A stretch of DNA of 64,000 nt from Planctomycetota bacterium (GTDB lineage Bacteria > Planctomycetota > UBA8742 > UBA2392), in NCBI GenBank assembly GCA_020425605.1, contig JAGQRH010000003.1, positions 139,011 to 203,010 of the forward strand. Direction: 5' to 3'. The notes under the pieces are model-generated. The model was not told where the DNA came from. It worked only from the letters and a program-made list of their open reading frames with translations, and ran no database searches. Within the stretch, counting starts at the first letter, position 1, and the number at the start of each line of letters is the position of its first letter. A program made the position numbers and the translations under genes. Shown piece after piece: positions 8,990 to 18,798 of this stretch.

Positions 8990-11614
8990 CTACCTGGCGG
9001 CCTTGATCGCAGCCTGCGCGGCCGCGAGCCTGGCAATGGGCACGCGGTACGGGCTGCAACTGACGTAATCCAGGCCGGCGTTGTGGCAGAACTCGATGCT
9101 TTCCGGGTCGCCGCCGTGTTCACCGCAAATGCCTACTTTCAGGTCTTTGCGGGTCTTGCGGCCCAGCTGGATACCCATCTCGACCAACTTGCCGACGCCT
9201 TCCGCATCGATCGTGGCAAACGGGTCCGTTGGAAAGATGCCCCGGATCACATACTCAATCAGGAAGCCCTTCTCGGCGTCATCGCGTGAGACTCCCAGGG
9301 TCATCTGGGTCAGGTCGTTGGTCCCGAAGCTGAAGAAGTCGGCTTCCTCTGCCACCTTGTCGGCCGTCAGCGCCGCGCGCGGCACCTCAATCATGGTGCC
9401 GATTTTGACTTTCACCTTGGCCTGCTTCTCCAGGTTGAAGCGCTCAACCTGCGCCTCGATTCGCCGGCGCAAGGGGCGCAACTCGTCCACGGTGCCAACC
9501 AGCGGGATCATGATCTCTGCTTCGACTTTCGCACCCCCGCGCTCGGCATCACGCACGGCTTCAATGATTGCCTGCACCTGCATGTCGTAGATCAGCGGCT
9601 GCGTCAGCCCAAGGCGGCAACCGCGCAGGCCCAGCATCGGGTTCACTTCGTGCAGCGCCTCAACCGACTCCTGCACGACGCGCACCGGCACTTCCAACTC
9701 GTCGGCGATCACCTGTTGTATGGCCGAGTCCTGCGGCAGAAACTCATGCAGCGGTGGGTCCAGTAGCCGGATTGTCACCGGCATGCCGTCCATCGCCCGG
9801 AACAGGCCCACAAAATCCTCGCGCTGCATGGGCAGCAACTTGGCCAGCGCAGCCTGTTTCTGCTCGAGGCTGCGGGCCAGGATCATCTCACGCATGCGGT
9901 TGATGCGCGTGGCATCGAAGAACATGTGCTCCGTGCGGCACAGCCCAATGCCTTCGGCGCCGAATTCGCGCGCCTTGTTCGCGTCCACCGGCGTATCGGC
10001 GTTGGCGCGCACACCCAGCCGACGGAATTCATCAGACCAGGCCATGATCGTCTCGAAATCACCGGACAACTCGGGCGGCACAGTTGGCACGTCGCCCAGC
10101 ATGACCTCGCCGGTGCTGCCGTTCAGACTGATGTACTGCCCTTCGCGCACGACAATGTTGCCGGCGCGAAACACCCTCTCGTGCTCGTCGATAGCCAGCT
10201 CACCACAGCCGGCCACGCAGGTCTTGCCCATCTGCCGCGCGACCACCGCGGCGTGACTGGTACGACCCCCACGCGCCGTCAGGATCCCCTGCGAAGCCGC
10301 CATGCCCTTGATGTCTTCAGGGCTCGTCTCTTCGCGCACGAGGATGACCGTCTCGCCCTTGTGCGCCATTAGCTCAGCGGCCTCCGGCGTGAACACGACC
10401 TTGCCCTTTGCCGCACCCGGGCTCGCGGGGATTCCCGTGGCGATCACCTGGACGTTTGCTTTCGGGTCGAAAGTTGGGTGCAGCAACTGGTTCAGGCTGC
10501 CTGCGTCAATCTTGACGATGGCTTCTTCGCGAGTGAGCAACTCTTCCTCAACCATGCTGATTGCGATGCGCAGCGCCGCCCTGGCGGACCGCTTGCCATT
10601 TCGCGTCTGCAGGATGTAGAGCTTGCCGTCCTCAATCGTGAACTCCATGTCCTGCATGTCGCGATAGTGCCGTTCAAGACTGCTGCGTATCTCAAGCAAC
10701 TCATCGGCCAGCTTCGGCATGCGTTCGTGGAAGGCCTCGAAGTCGTCCGGTGTGCGCAGGCCCGCCACGACGTCTTCGCCCTGTGCGTTGAACAGCACGT
10801 CGCAGAAGAACTCGTTGGCACCGGTCGCCGGGTCGCGCGTGAATGCGACTCCGGTTGCACTGTTGTCGTTGAGGTTGCCGAAGACCATCGCCTGCACATT
10901 CACGGCCGTTCCCAGCAGCCCGCGAATCCGGTGGATGCGGCGGTACTCAATCGCGCGGTCGTTGTTCCAGCTCTCGAATACGGCGAGGATCGAGCGCTCA
11001 AGCTGCAACCACGGGTCCTGCGGGAATTCTTCACCAGTCTCGCGCCGGTATACTTCCTTGAGCAACCCGACGACCTTCTTGAGTTCCTCGGCCGAGACGT
11101 CGGAGTCCAGCTTTGCGCGCGTCCGCTTCTTGGCGGCATCCAGCTCGGCATCGAAGAACTTGCGGCTCACGCCCGCCACGACATCGCCGAACATCGTGAT
11201 GAAACGACGGTAGCTGTCGTAGGCGAATCTCGCGCTGCCGGTCTCCGTTGCCAGAGTTTCGACGGTGGCATCGTTCAGGCCCAGGTTCAGGACCGTGTCC
11301 ATCATGCCGGGCATGCTGGCAGCCGCGCCGCTGCGTACGCTGAAGAGCAGCCCTTGGCCGAACTTGCGCTTGAGATGCTTCTCGACGACAGCAACGGCCT
11401 TGCGAATCTCGGACATCAGCCCGGCAGGCATTTCTTTGCCGGCGTCGTGGTAGGCGCGGCAAGTTTCCGTAGTGATCGTGAAGCCTGGAGGAACCGGCAG
11501 GCCAAGGCCCGCCATCTCGGCCAGGTTGGCACCCTTACCGCCAAGAAGCTGCTTCATGCCGGTGTTGCCGTCGGCTTTGCCGGCCCCAAAGGCATATATG
11601 CGCTTGTCCGTCAT
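8990..11614 (-). CDS. ppdK: Pyruvate, phosphate dikinase
   Basis: Cytoplasmic enzyme interconverting pyruvate + ATP + Pi with phosphoenolpyruvate + AMP + PPi, in gluconeogenesis or PPi-linked glycolysis (874 aa, the usual length). The N-terminal ATP-grasp begins FGAGKADGNTG...LGGKGANLAEMA. The phosphohistidine domain has GGRTSHAAVVARQMG with the catalytic His near residue 454. The C-terminal PEP-binding barrel ends in CGEHGGDPESIEFCHNAGL, whose first Cys is the catalytic residue. I placed the start at ATG 11614; a 12-residue upstream extension does not resemble the family. A TATGCT -10-like box lies at 11641-11646 on the minus strand. Confidence 0.96.
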   Translation of the reverse strand: MTDKRIYAFGAGKADGNTGMKQLLGGKGANLAEMAGLGLPVPPGFTITTETCRAYHDAGKEMPAGLMSEIRKAVAVVEKHLKRKFGQGLLFSVRSGAAASMPGMMDTVLNLGLNDATVETLATETGSARFAYDSYRRFITMFGDVVAGVSRKFFDAELDAAKKRTRAKLDSDVSAEELKKVVGLLKEVYRRETGEEFPQDPWLQLERSILAVFESWNNDRAIEYRRIHRIRGLLGTAVNVQAMVFGNLNDNSATGVAFTRDPATGANEFFCDVLFNAQGEDVVAGLRTPDDFEAFHERMPKLADELLEIRSSLERHYRDMQDMEFTIEDGKLYILQTRNGKRSARAALRIAISMVEEELLTREEAIVKIDAGSLNQLLHPTFDPKANVQVIATGIPASPGAAKGKVVFTPEAAELMAHKGETVILVREETSPEDIKGMAASQGILTARGGRTSHAAVVARQMGKTCVAGCGELAIDEHERVFRAGNIVVREGQYISLNGSTGEVMLGDVPTVPPELSGDFETIMAWSDEFRRLGVRANADTPVDANKAREFGAEGIGLCRTEHMFFDATRINRMREMILARSLEQKQAALAKLLPMQREDFVGLFRAMDGMPVTIRLLDPPLHEFLPQDSAIQQVIADELEVPVRVVQESVEALHEVNPMLGLRGCRLGLTQPLIYDMQVQAIIEAVRDAERGGAKVEAEIMIPLVGTVDELRPLRRRIEAQVERFNLEKQAKVKVKIGTMIEVPRAALTADKVAEEADFFSFGTNDLTQMTLGVSRDDAEKGFLIEYVIRGIFPTDPFATIDAEGVGKLVEMGIQLGRKTRKDLKVGICGEHGGDPESIEFCHNAGLDYVSCSPYRVPIARLAAAQAAIKAAR

Positions 11615-11640
11615 CGCACACCCCGAGCACTGTTGCGGGA

Positions 11641-11646
11641 AGCATA
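11641..11646 (-). promoter_or_regulatory. -10-like box upstream of ppdK
   Basis: TATGCT on the minus strand, 26 bases before the ppdK ATG. I see no convincing -35 box at the normal spacing. Confidence 0.35.
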
Positions 11647-11774
11647 GCAATCTGTGTACGCGATAAAGCCCCGGCAGCTGTTTGGTGAAAAAGCATAAGG
11701 AAAGCGGCAGATCGGGGCGTTATGCTGGCTGGCCGCTCACAAACCAAACCAGGATTCCGAACCAGGAGCTGATG

Positions 11775-13262
11775 ATGAACCAGCCCCCGCAGGGTGGCTA
11801 TCCGCCGCAGCCGCAACAGCCGTATCCGCAGCCTCCGGCGCAGTACCCGCAGCAACCCAACTACCCACAAGGCCCGCAGTACCCGCAAGGGCCGCAGGCG
11901 ATGCCGCCGCAGTACGGCGGTGGCGCGCCCTACCCGATCAATCGCGGCCCCAGCAAGGGTGTCGGCGTGTTGAAGGTCCTGGTCGGCGGCTGTCTCGCAC
12001 TGGGCATGCTCGGTGCGCTGATGAACGCCGGCCACGAGGGCATCGCAGCCTCTGCATTCATGGGCGTCGTATTGGGCGTTGGCTTGCGCTGGGTGGCAAC
12101 CGGCGGTGCCAATGTGGTCGGAAAGAAGATCCCGCTGCTGCCGTCGCTCGGCGTCATTGGTATCGGCGCGGTCATCGGCGCGGCGGGCGGCGTCCCCATG
12201 AGTGAAGCGTATTGGAACAGCCAGGAAGAAAGCACCTGGGAGCAACTCACGGTCTCACAGGCGGCATACATGTCGGGCTGGGAATGGGACTACGAGTACT
12301 TCGACAAGATTCCCGACAAGTTTCAGCGAGAAGAAGCACCCGGCATGAAGAAGTACGCCGAGGTGCAGGAAGCCATCCGCGCGGACAACGTGGTTGAGCT
12401 GCGTCGCCACATTTCAGAAATCCTGCTTGAGCACAAGGGCGACCCGAACTTCGCCCAGGCGCTCGATGCGGCGGCAAGCACACTGAACGCCAAGTATGAA
12501 GCAGTTCTCGAGAAGCTGGCCAAGCCCGGTGGAGTAACGCTCGGCGACGGAGAATTTCCGGTCGACGAAAAGCTGCGCGCGGCATTCAAGGAAGTGCTGA
12601 CCGACCTGTCGAAGTCCGCCAGTGCTGATGTCTTCGTCGCCTTCACCAACAGCAGCGACCTGACGGCGCCTGAAGGTCATCAGGCAGTCTTTGACGAGCT
12701 GCTTGAGGACCCCAGCGTCAAGCGCGGCTTCCCGGACGGCAAGGTCCCGGTCATCGACCCGGGCAAGGCGTTCTCGCCGGCATTTGACACTGCTCGTCGT
12801 GGCAGCTTTCTGAAAGTGTCTTCCGACGCGTTCCGGCGCATGTTCGATGCGAACCTGCTGAACCTTACCCCGATCGAAAATGGGGTAACCCGCGAAGGCA
12901 AGATCGTGCTGGAGGTCAACTCCAAGATCCTGCGAACGATCACATACTTCAACTATTACAACACGGACGCGGCCGGCACGAAGACGAGTAACGGATTGCT
13001 GTTCGGCGTCGGCGTCGAATGGGAACTGAAGCTCTACAACCGCGAAGGCAAGCTGTTGTTCGAGAAGAGCACTTATTCAACGCCGGGCTCGGATATCTAC
13101 ATCTCAAGCAAGCCCACGGACCCGAAATGGGCGGTCTACAGCATCCTGATGGACTCGGCCTACTTCAACTACTCGCGTGAAGTAGTCGGCAACTTCGGGC
13201 TGCAGCCACCGGAAATGCAGACGACCTTCGCGTACAACGACTACGGCGTGAAGGGCGAATAA
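11775..13262 (+). CDS. Membrane protein of unknown function with Pro/Gln-rich N-terminus
   Basis: Protein of 495 aa that I do not recognise. Residues 1-50 are a Pro/Gln/Tyr-rich low-complexity tract (repeats of YPPQPQQPYPQ type). Three hydrophobic segments follow (about residues 65-145), then a soluble domain of about 340 residues. An AGGAG at 11764-11768 sits 6 nt before ATG 11775; the ATG at 11772 would be only 3 nt away. A short Pro-rich head followed by TM helix and soluble domain recurs in the gene at 55228. The topology suggests an inner-membrane protein with its large domain on one side; no function is proposed. Confidence 0.75.
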   Translation: MNQPPQGGYPPQPQQPYPQPPAQYPQQPNYPQGPQYPQGPQAMPPQYGGGAPYPINRGPSKGVGVLKVLVGGCLALGMLGALMNAGHEGIAASAFMGVVLGVGLRWVATGGANVVGKKIPLLPSLGVIGIGAVIGAAGGVPMSEAYWNSQEESTWEQLTVSQAAYMSGWEWDYEYFDKIPDKFQREEAPGMKKYAEVQEAIRADNVVELRRHISEILLEHKGDPNFAQALDAAASTLNAKYEAVLEKLAKPGGVTLGDGEFPVDEKLRAAFKEVLTDLSKSASADVFVAFTNSSDLTAPEGHQAVFDELLEDPSVKRGFPDGKVPVIDPGKAFSPAFDTARRGSFLKVSSDAFRRMFDANLLNLTPIENGVTREGKIVLEVNSKILRTITYFNYYNTDAAGTKTSNGLLFGVGVEWELKLYNREGKLLFEKSTYSTPGSDIYISSKPTDPKWAVYSILMDSAYFNYSREVVGNFGLQPPEMQTTFAYNDYGVKGE

Positions 13263-13275
13263 GCCACGCAATCCC

Positions 13276-13304
13276 GCGCGCCGCCTTGAATCAGGGCGGC
13301 GCGC
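13276..13304 (+). terminator. GC hairpin between two + strand genes
   Basis: Perfect 10-bp stem GCGCGCCGCC / GGCGGCGCGC with a 9-nt loop, and no T tract. It sits 16 bases before the next ATG, so it could end the upstream transcript or affect the downstream gene. Confidence 0.45.
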
Positions 13305-13320
13305 GGCGCATCCTCTGGCC

Positions 13321-14034
13321 ATGCGGCTCCTGAGCTACAACATCCACAAAGGCATCGGCGGTCGCGACCGGCTGTACCGGCTGGAGCGGATCATCGACGT
13401 GATTCGGCACGAGAAGCCGGACTTCGTCATGCTGCAGGAAGTCGACCGAAACGTGAAGCGCAGCGGCTTCGACGACCAACCCGCGCTGCTGGCCCGGGCA
13501 CTCGAGTTTGAAGCCGGAATCTTTCAATTCAATCACCGCGTAGGCGCGGGCGGCTACGGGAACCTGGTGCTTTCGCGCTGGCCGATCACTCAGCGCCACA
13601 ACATCTCACTGCGTCTGAAAGGCCGCAAGAACCGGAGGGCCCAGGTCGTCCTGGCGGACTCCCCCGCGGGCCCGTTACGCCTTGTGAACTGGCATCTCGG
13701 TCTTGGCGAAAAGGAACGCCACTGGCAGGTCCGCCGCCTGCTGACCCATGATCGTTTTCACGACTATTCAGATTTCCCGACGCTGCTGGTCGGCGATACC
13801 AACGACTGGCGAAACACGCTGCATACCGGCCCCTTTGCGGAGCACGGTTTGCAGCAAGTCACAGCGCCGGTTTCCCGCTTTCGCACGTTCCCGGCCTACA
13901 TGCCCGTTGGTGCCCTGGACAAGGCGTTTGCCTGTGGCCGCATCAAGATTGAGCACGCCCGGGTTGTTAAGTCAGCATTAACCCGCAAGGCCAGCGACCA
14001 TTTGCCGCTGGTAGTTGATTTTCGGCCTGCCTGA
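13321..14034 (+). CDS. Endonuclease/exonuclease/phosphatase (EEP) family hydrolase
   Basis: Metal-dependent phosphoesterase of the EEP fold (237 aa). The family motifs appear in order: SYNIHKG near the start, MLQEVDR (metal-binding Glu), VNWHLGLG (catalytic His), GDTNDW (Asp/Asn pair) and a final SDHLPLVVDF (Asp-His pair). There is no signal peptide, so it is likely cytoplasmic. The substrate (DNA, phospholipid or phosphoinositide-like) cannot be told apart by motif alone. A CATCCT hexamer lies 6 nt before the ATG, a weak version of the spacing seen at the leaderless-type genes in this window. Confidence 0.88.
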   Translation: MRLLSYNIHKGIGGRDRLYRLERIIDVIRHEKPDFVMLQEVDRNVKRSGFDDQPALLARALEFEAGIFQFNHRVGAGGYGNLVLSRWPITQRHNISLRLKGRKNRRAQVVLADSPAGPLRLVNWHLGLGEKERHWQVRRLLTHDRFHDYSDFPTLLVGDTNDWRNTLHTGPFAEHGLQQVTAPVSRFRTFPAYMPVGALDKAFACGRIKIEHARVVKSALTRKASDHLPLVVDFRPA

Positions 14035-14094
14035 GGCACTGGCCTTTCGGCCGCGGCAAACCGATAATCTGCTCCCCTGAGAAGCTGGGTCCGG

Positions 14095-17000
14095 ATGTCC
14101 GAAGATCGTCAAAAGTCGATAGTTGCAGCGTTGCTTGCTGTTCACAGCGGGATCTTTTCGCCCGCCGAGGCAGTGGCCGCGCTGAAGGATCCGGGCAAGG
14201 CGTCTTCGCTTGTTGGCTTCGGGACTGAGCTACCCTTGATCACGATATCCGGCGAAGACGGCGAATTTGAGCAGTTGCCGATCATCGACGTGCTGGAAGA
14301 CCCGATCAAACAGCGGCGCGCGCTGGCCGACCTTGGAATCACGGAGACCGTACAGCAAACCCTGTTCAACTTCGGCAACGGCGACGGTGACACCACTTAC
14401 AGAGTACTGGAAGACACCCTCAAGCAGGTGGCCGGCGCGGGGCAGGAGACCATCCAACAGCGCGAATCCGAAAGCCCGACGCAACCACCCAGGGACCGCA
14501 CCGGCGTCATGCGCCTGACCACCGGCAAGTTCCTGCCGAATTTCGGCATTACAAACGAACGCTACGAGATCAGGCGAGAGCACGCCCGAGGCGGCATGGG
14601 CCGGATCATGCTGGCCCGCGACAAGGCCATCGGACGCGACATCGCGCTGAAGGAGCTGCTGCCCGGCATGGCGACCGGCAGCACGAGCATTCCGGGCAGT
14701 GTGCCCCACCAGTACACGAACGACAGCGGCGGAATCGTTGAGCGCTTCCTGCGCGAAGCGAAAATCACCGGCCAGCTCGAGCACCCCAACATCGTCCCGG
14801 TCTACGAGATCGGCAAGCACGACGACGGCAGCATCTACTACACGATGCGCTTCGTGCGCGGCCTGACACTGTCCGACCGCCTGCGCGATATCCGCAAAGA
14901 CGAGACCCTGAACAAACAGGAGAAGCTCGCCGCACGCATTCGCCTGCTCGACAGTTTCGTCGACGTTTGCCAGGCGATCGCTTACGCACACTCCAAGGGC
15001 GTGATCCACCGTGACCTGAAGCCCGAGAACATCATGCTCGGCGAATACGGGGAAACCCAGGTTCTGGACTGGGGGCTCGCGCGCCTGAAGGGCCAGGAAG
15101 ACAAGGCGCTCAAGGATCTCCAGAAAGGCTCCCTGGCGCTTTCGAAATCGCTGATTCAGAGCGACAGCCAGGCGCTGACGCTCGACGGCAGCATCGTCGG
15201 AACTCCCGCGTACATGCCGCCGGAGCAAGCCCGAGGCGAGCTGGAGCAGGTAGACGAGAAGTCTGACGTGTACGCACTGGGCGCCGTTCTGTACCAGATC
15301 CTGACCGGCCATCCGCCTTACGAAGGCCCCATGGCTGCGCTGATTGTCCAGCAGGTGCTTTCGGGGCCACCGCTTCGCGTCACGGTGCGAGAAAAGAGCG
15401 TACCACCCGAGCTGGAAGCATTGGTCGAAAAGGCCATGGCCCGCGAGAAGAAAGACCGAATCAGCAGCGCGCTGGAGCTCGCCAGCGAAGTAAAGGCGTT
15501 CCGCGACGGGCGTACGCTTGGCAGCTACCAATACAGCTTTGGTGAAATGGTCAGTCGCTACGTTCGCCAGCACCGGACCGCGGTCGGGCTTGGCGTGCTG
15601 GGATTTCTCGTACTTGTGGCCGCGACCATTTTCTTCGTCCAGCGTCTGACGGAACAGCGCGACCTGGCCCTGACATCGCAGACCGAAGCAGAACAGAAAA
15701 CCAAGGTCGCGCAGACCGCGCTGCAAGTGGCGCAGGAAGAACGACTGGCGCGTGAAAAGGCCGAAGCGGACGCTCGCAAGGCAGCCCAGAAGCAACTGGA
15801 TGACCGCGTCGACGAAGCCAAGCACATGATGTCGACCATCGACGGAATGCGCATTCAGCCCGCGCTGGCTGATCTGAGTGCTCGCGTATCCGAGTACGAA
15901 GTCCGCCTCGCGGGTCCGCCGCCCACGACATTCCTGGAGCTTCCGGTGGATGAGCAGGTGGGCAACGGCGTTCTGCTGTCCAGCTTGCTCGGCTATGTTT
16001 CAGCGAAGCAGAGCCTGATTGACCTTCTGACCGGCCCGGCCGGAACCGAGCTGCCGGAGGCCGTCGCCCAGATCGACCTGGAAACAGAACGTAAAGACCT
16101 CGCGCAGATTCGGCTGGATACTGCCCGGCTTGCAACCATCAACGGTGACTTCCCACTGGCATTGCTGCTTCTGTCGGGCGCCGACTCGGATAGCCCCCAG
16201 TTGCAGTCAGCGCGCGAGCTGGTCGAGACCGCACGAACGCAGATGCTTGAGCTGCACCGCAAGCGGATCAGCGAAGCCCTGGCCGACGTCGAGGCCGGTC
16301 TGAATCGCGACTGGCGCGACGCGGACGCCCCCACTATGGACGCGTACGTCAAACGCCTTTCAAGCTATCGCGAGCGTCAGACCGTTGACTTGCTCAAGGG
16401 CGAGCTTGACCGACTGATGACTCGCGATGTCTCAAGCTGGAATCGGCCCCGGGTCGACCTGGCGGTGTTGATCTGCCGTGTGCTGGGAAACGTTGACCAG
16501 CCCAGCGAAACGGTGCCTGTACTCGCCGAGTTTCTCGGCAAGGTTTCGCTGCCCGAATTGGTACTGGAAGCCAGCCTTGCGCTGTGTGCCGCGCGCAGCA
16601 CAGACGCGTTCGACGTGCTGGTCATAGCAATGCGCAAACGCGGAATGGACTACTGGCGCGAGATACAGGGGCATTTTGCCGCCATCCCGATGCCGGCACG
16701 AGTGAGAGAGCCGGCAACGGCAACAGACTGGATCGATCGCAGCGTGGCGATGTACGCCCGGCATGACTTCCCCGCCGCGGAGATGGCGGCGAGTCGAGCG
16801 CTCGTATTGGATGAACGCTCCGCCGAGGCCCTGCTGCATCGGGCGCTGGCCAACCGGGCAACCGATCGGCCGGGATCCGCGGAAGCGGACCTGGACCAGG
16901 CAATCGAGATTGAGCCGGAGTTCTACGAAGCGCTGCTCGAGCGCGGCCGCCTGTTGAACGACCGCCCCGTCTACCTGCCCGTGCTGGAGGACTTCACCAC

Positions 17001-18798
17001 CGCCATCAATCTGCGGCCGCGTGACTGGCGTGGATACCGTGCTCGCGGCAGCGCCTACGGACTGCGTTACAAGATTAATGAAGCAATCAAGGACTATGAG
17101 AAGGCCCTTTCGCTCGAGCCGGATCGCCTGGAGCTCTACCTTGAGTACGCGGAACGGCTCAAGATCAATGGACGCTACCCGGCAGCGGATGCGCAGCTAT
17201 CCAAGGCCGTTGAGCGCTGGCCGGAAGACTGGCGCACCTGGTCGGCACGCGCCTGGATCCGGCGAGAGGCCAACATGCCCGGCGGGATGGAAGACGCGAG
17301 GAAGGGCGTTGAGCTGAACCCGGATGATGCCAGCTCATGGGACGTGATCTGTCAGATAGTCTGGGGCCACGGGCGGTTCATTGAGGGCATTGAAGCCGGC
17401 ACCAAGGCGGTCACTGCCAACCCCAATGAATGGCTGGCCTGGTACTACCGCGGGCTGCATTACCACAAGTGGTCCGAGAAAGAAGACTCTGCGTGGCGGG
17501 CCACACGAGGAGACGACGGCGCACGCCAATCCGGCGGAATCGGTGGACAGTCCACGTCCATGGCCGACTTCCTGCAGGCGCGGACTGAACGTCTTGAAAA
17601 CGCCGTGCATGACTTCCGCCAGGCGCTCACGATCGAGCCGGAGGATTTCCGAACCAGCTACCTGCTCGCCAACACGCTGATCCAGCTACAGCGCTACGAC
17701 GAGGCCGCTGAGGCCTGCGCCTTCGCACTCCAGCTCTCCCCCTTCTGCTACATGCGATGGGGCGGCTTTGCGATCACGGAAGTTCGCTTCTGGGCCGATG
17801 CGCTGCAGTATCGCGCATTGATGAACACGGAGCCCAAGGACGATCACCAGCGAATCGGCAAAGCGATGCTGCTGGCGCTGTCGGCCGCAGTGCCCGTCCA
17901 CATGTCCGAGGAAAAGCGGCTTGGCGGCCAGTTGAAGCTGGCGTGTGAGTTGCTCCGGGCCGTCGATGTCAGCGCACTGTCTGAGGCCGACGTTGTGTTC
18001 TACGCATACGGCACCGACCGCGTGGTCGACTCACTCATGGCGGGCGGCGGGCGCGAATTCTACTTCGAAGCCGTGGAAATCTGTGAGCGGCGCGAGAAGC
18101 TCGGCCAGTTCATTGATGCGGGATTTGAGCAGCGCTACGCCATGGCACTCGCCGGCGTCGCTGGCATGTACGACACCGGCAAGCTGCAGCAGCTGTTCGA
18201 CGACCCAGAGCGGGTGGCCGAGTTCGAGAGCATGAATCTCACCCTGCTGCACGAACGGGAAAGCGACTACTACAAGCGTGCGGGACAGGCGTTGCTGGAC
18301 GGTGCGAAGCTCGGCCTGCGACTGTCCGACTTTGACAACACGAACCGTCCGCCCTGGGCCGGCCTGAAGGCACAATCGGACTGGGGCGATATCGAGTCCG
18401 CACTCTCTGCGCCACCGCTGTCTGAGCAGCCAGGTGTGTCCATCTATGACGAGCTGATTCTGCTGATCAGCGTCGTGGAAAACAGCCCGGCCTGGCAGGC
18501 GGGCCTGCGCAAGTACGACAACATCCTCAGCATCAACGGCATGCCGATCAACAGCACGGATGACTTCATGGGTGCCTGGGGTCCGATTCCCGAAGGCCAG
18601 GAAGTCAGCATTCACGTACGGCGCTACAAGATGAAGAACGGCGCCCCGATCCCGGTTATGGACGGCAGCGGCAAGCCCGCGCTGGACAAGAATGGCTTCG
18701 TGACCTGGCAAGCCGAAGAATTCGACATCAAGGTAAACCGCGGCTACCTGGGCATCGGCCTCGGCCAGGGCTTCATCCCGCCGCGCTTCCAGCGGTGA
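14095..18798 (+). CDS. Giant Ser/Thr protein kinase with TM, TPR and PDZ domains
   Basis: Predicted membrane-spanning Hanks-type kinase of 1,567 aa. After a 155-residue leader, the kinase domain runs about 157-475. It has a Gly loop in the form ARGGMGR (first Gly replaced by Ala), the VAIK-type Lys at K186, the catalytic HRDLKPEN loop (Asp 307), DWG in place of DFG (325-327) and a GTPAYMPPEQ substrate loop. One TM helix lies near 498-518, then a coiled coil. A long helical region with TPR-like repeats includes a clear block about 900-1200. A PDZ-like domain near 1450-1520 has SPAWQAGLRKYDNILSINGM. All catalytic residues are present, so it is probably active. Its stop codon abuts the converging HerA-type gene without a gap. 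Confidence 0.9.
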   Translation: MSEDRQKSIVAALLAVHSGIFSPAEAVAALKDPGKASSLVGFGTELPLITISGEDGEFEQLPIIDVLEDPIKQRRALADLGITETVQQTLFNFGNGDGDTTYRVLEDTLKQVAGAGQETIQQRESESPTQPPRDRTGVMRLTTGKFLPNFGITNERYEIRREHARGGMGRIMLARDKAIGRDIALKELLPGMATGSTSIPGSVPHQYTNDSGGIVERFLREAKITGQLEHPNIVPVYEIGKHDDGSIYYTMRFVRGLTLSDRLRDIRKDETLNKQEKLAARIRLLDSFVDVCQAIAYAHSKGVIHRDLKPENIMLGEYGETQVLDWGLARLKGQEDKALKDLQKGSLALSKSLIQSDSQALTLDGSIVGTPAYMPPEQARGELEQVDEKSDVYALGAVLYQILTGHPPYEGPMAALIVQQVLSGPPLRVTVREKSVPPELEALVEKAMAREKKDRISSALELASEVKAFRDGRTLGSYQYSFGEMVSRYVRQHRTAVGLGVLGFLVLVAATIFFVQRLTEQRDLALTSQTEAEQKTKVAQTALQVAQEERLAREKAEADARKAAQKQLDDRVDEAKHMMSTIDGMRIQPALADLSARVSEYEVRLAGPPPTTFLELPVDEQVGNGVLLSSLLGYVSAKQSLIDLLTGPAGTELPEAVAQIDLETERKDLAQIRLDTARLATINGDFPLALLLLSGADSDSPQLQSARELVETARTQMLELHRKRISEALADVEAGLNRDWRDADAPTMDAYVKRLSSYRERQTVDLLKGELDRLMTRDVSSWNRPRVDLAVLICRVLGNVDQPSETVPVLAEFLGKVSLPELVLEASLALCAARSTDAFDVLVIAMRKRGMDYWREIQGHFAAIPMPARVREPATATDWIDRSVAMYARHDFPAAEMAASRALVLDERSAEALLHRALANRATDRPGSAEADLDQAIEIEPEFYEALLERGRLLNDRPVYLPVLEDFTTAINLRPRDWRGYRARGSAYGLRYKINEAIKDYEKALSLEPDRLELYLEYAERLKINGRYPAADAQLSKAVERWPEDWRTWSARAWIRREANMPGGMEDARKGVELNPDDASSWDVICQIVWGHGRFIEGIEAGTKAVTANPNEWLAWYYRGLHYHKWSEKEDSAWRATRGDDGARQSGGIGGQSTSMADFLQARTERLENAVHDFRQALTIEPEDFRTSYLLANTLIQLQRYDEAAEACAFALQLSPFCYMRWGGFAITEVRFWADALQYRALMNTEPKDDHQRIGKAMLLALSAAVPVHMSEEKRLGGQLKLACELLRAVDVSALSEADVVFYAYGTDRVVDSLMAGGGREFYFEAVEICERREKLGQFIDAGFEQRYAMALAGVAGMYDTGKLQQLFDDPERVAEFESMNLTLLHERESDYYKRAGQALLDGAKLGLRLSDFDNTNRPPWAGLKAQSDWGDIESALSAPPLSEQPGVSIYDELILLISVVENSPAWQAGLRKYDNILSINGMPINSTDDFMGAWGPIPEGQEVSIHVRRYKMKNGAPIPVMDGSGKPALDKNGFVTWQAEEFDIKVNRGYLGIGLGQGFIPPRFQR

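Noticed and set aside
8736..8990. Possible second tRNA or attachment site next to tRNA-Lys
   Set aside because: Only the tRNA and two hairpins are present; no direct repeat, integrase or second cloverleaf was found.
10478..11647. 389-codon + strand open frame opposite ppdK, with similar long frames opposite the oxidase, HerA-type and carA genes
   Set aside because: All lie antisense to well-identified genes and share their codon-position GC pattern.
14230..15825. 531-codon minus-strand open frame opposite the kinase gene
   Set aside because: Same shadow effect; the kinase motifs on the + strand leave no doubt about which strand is coding.
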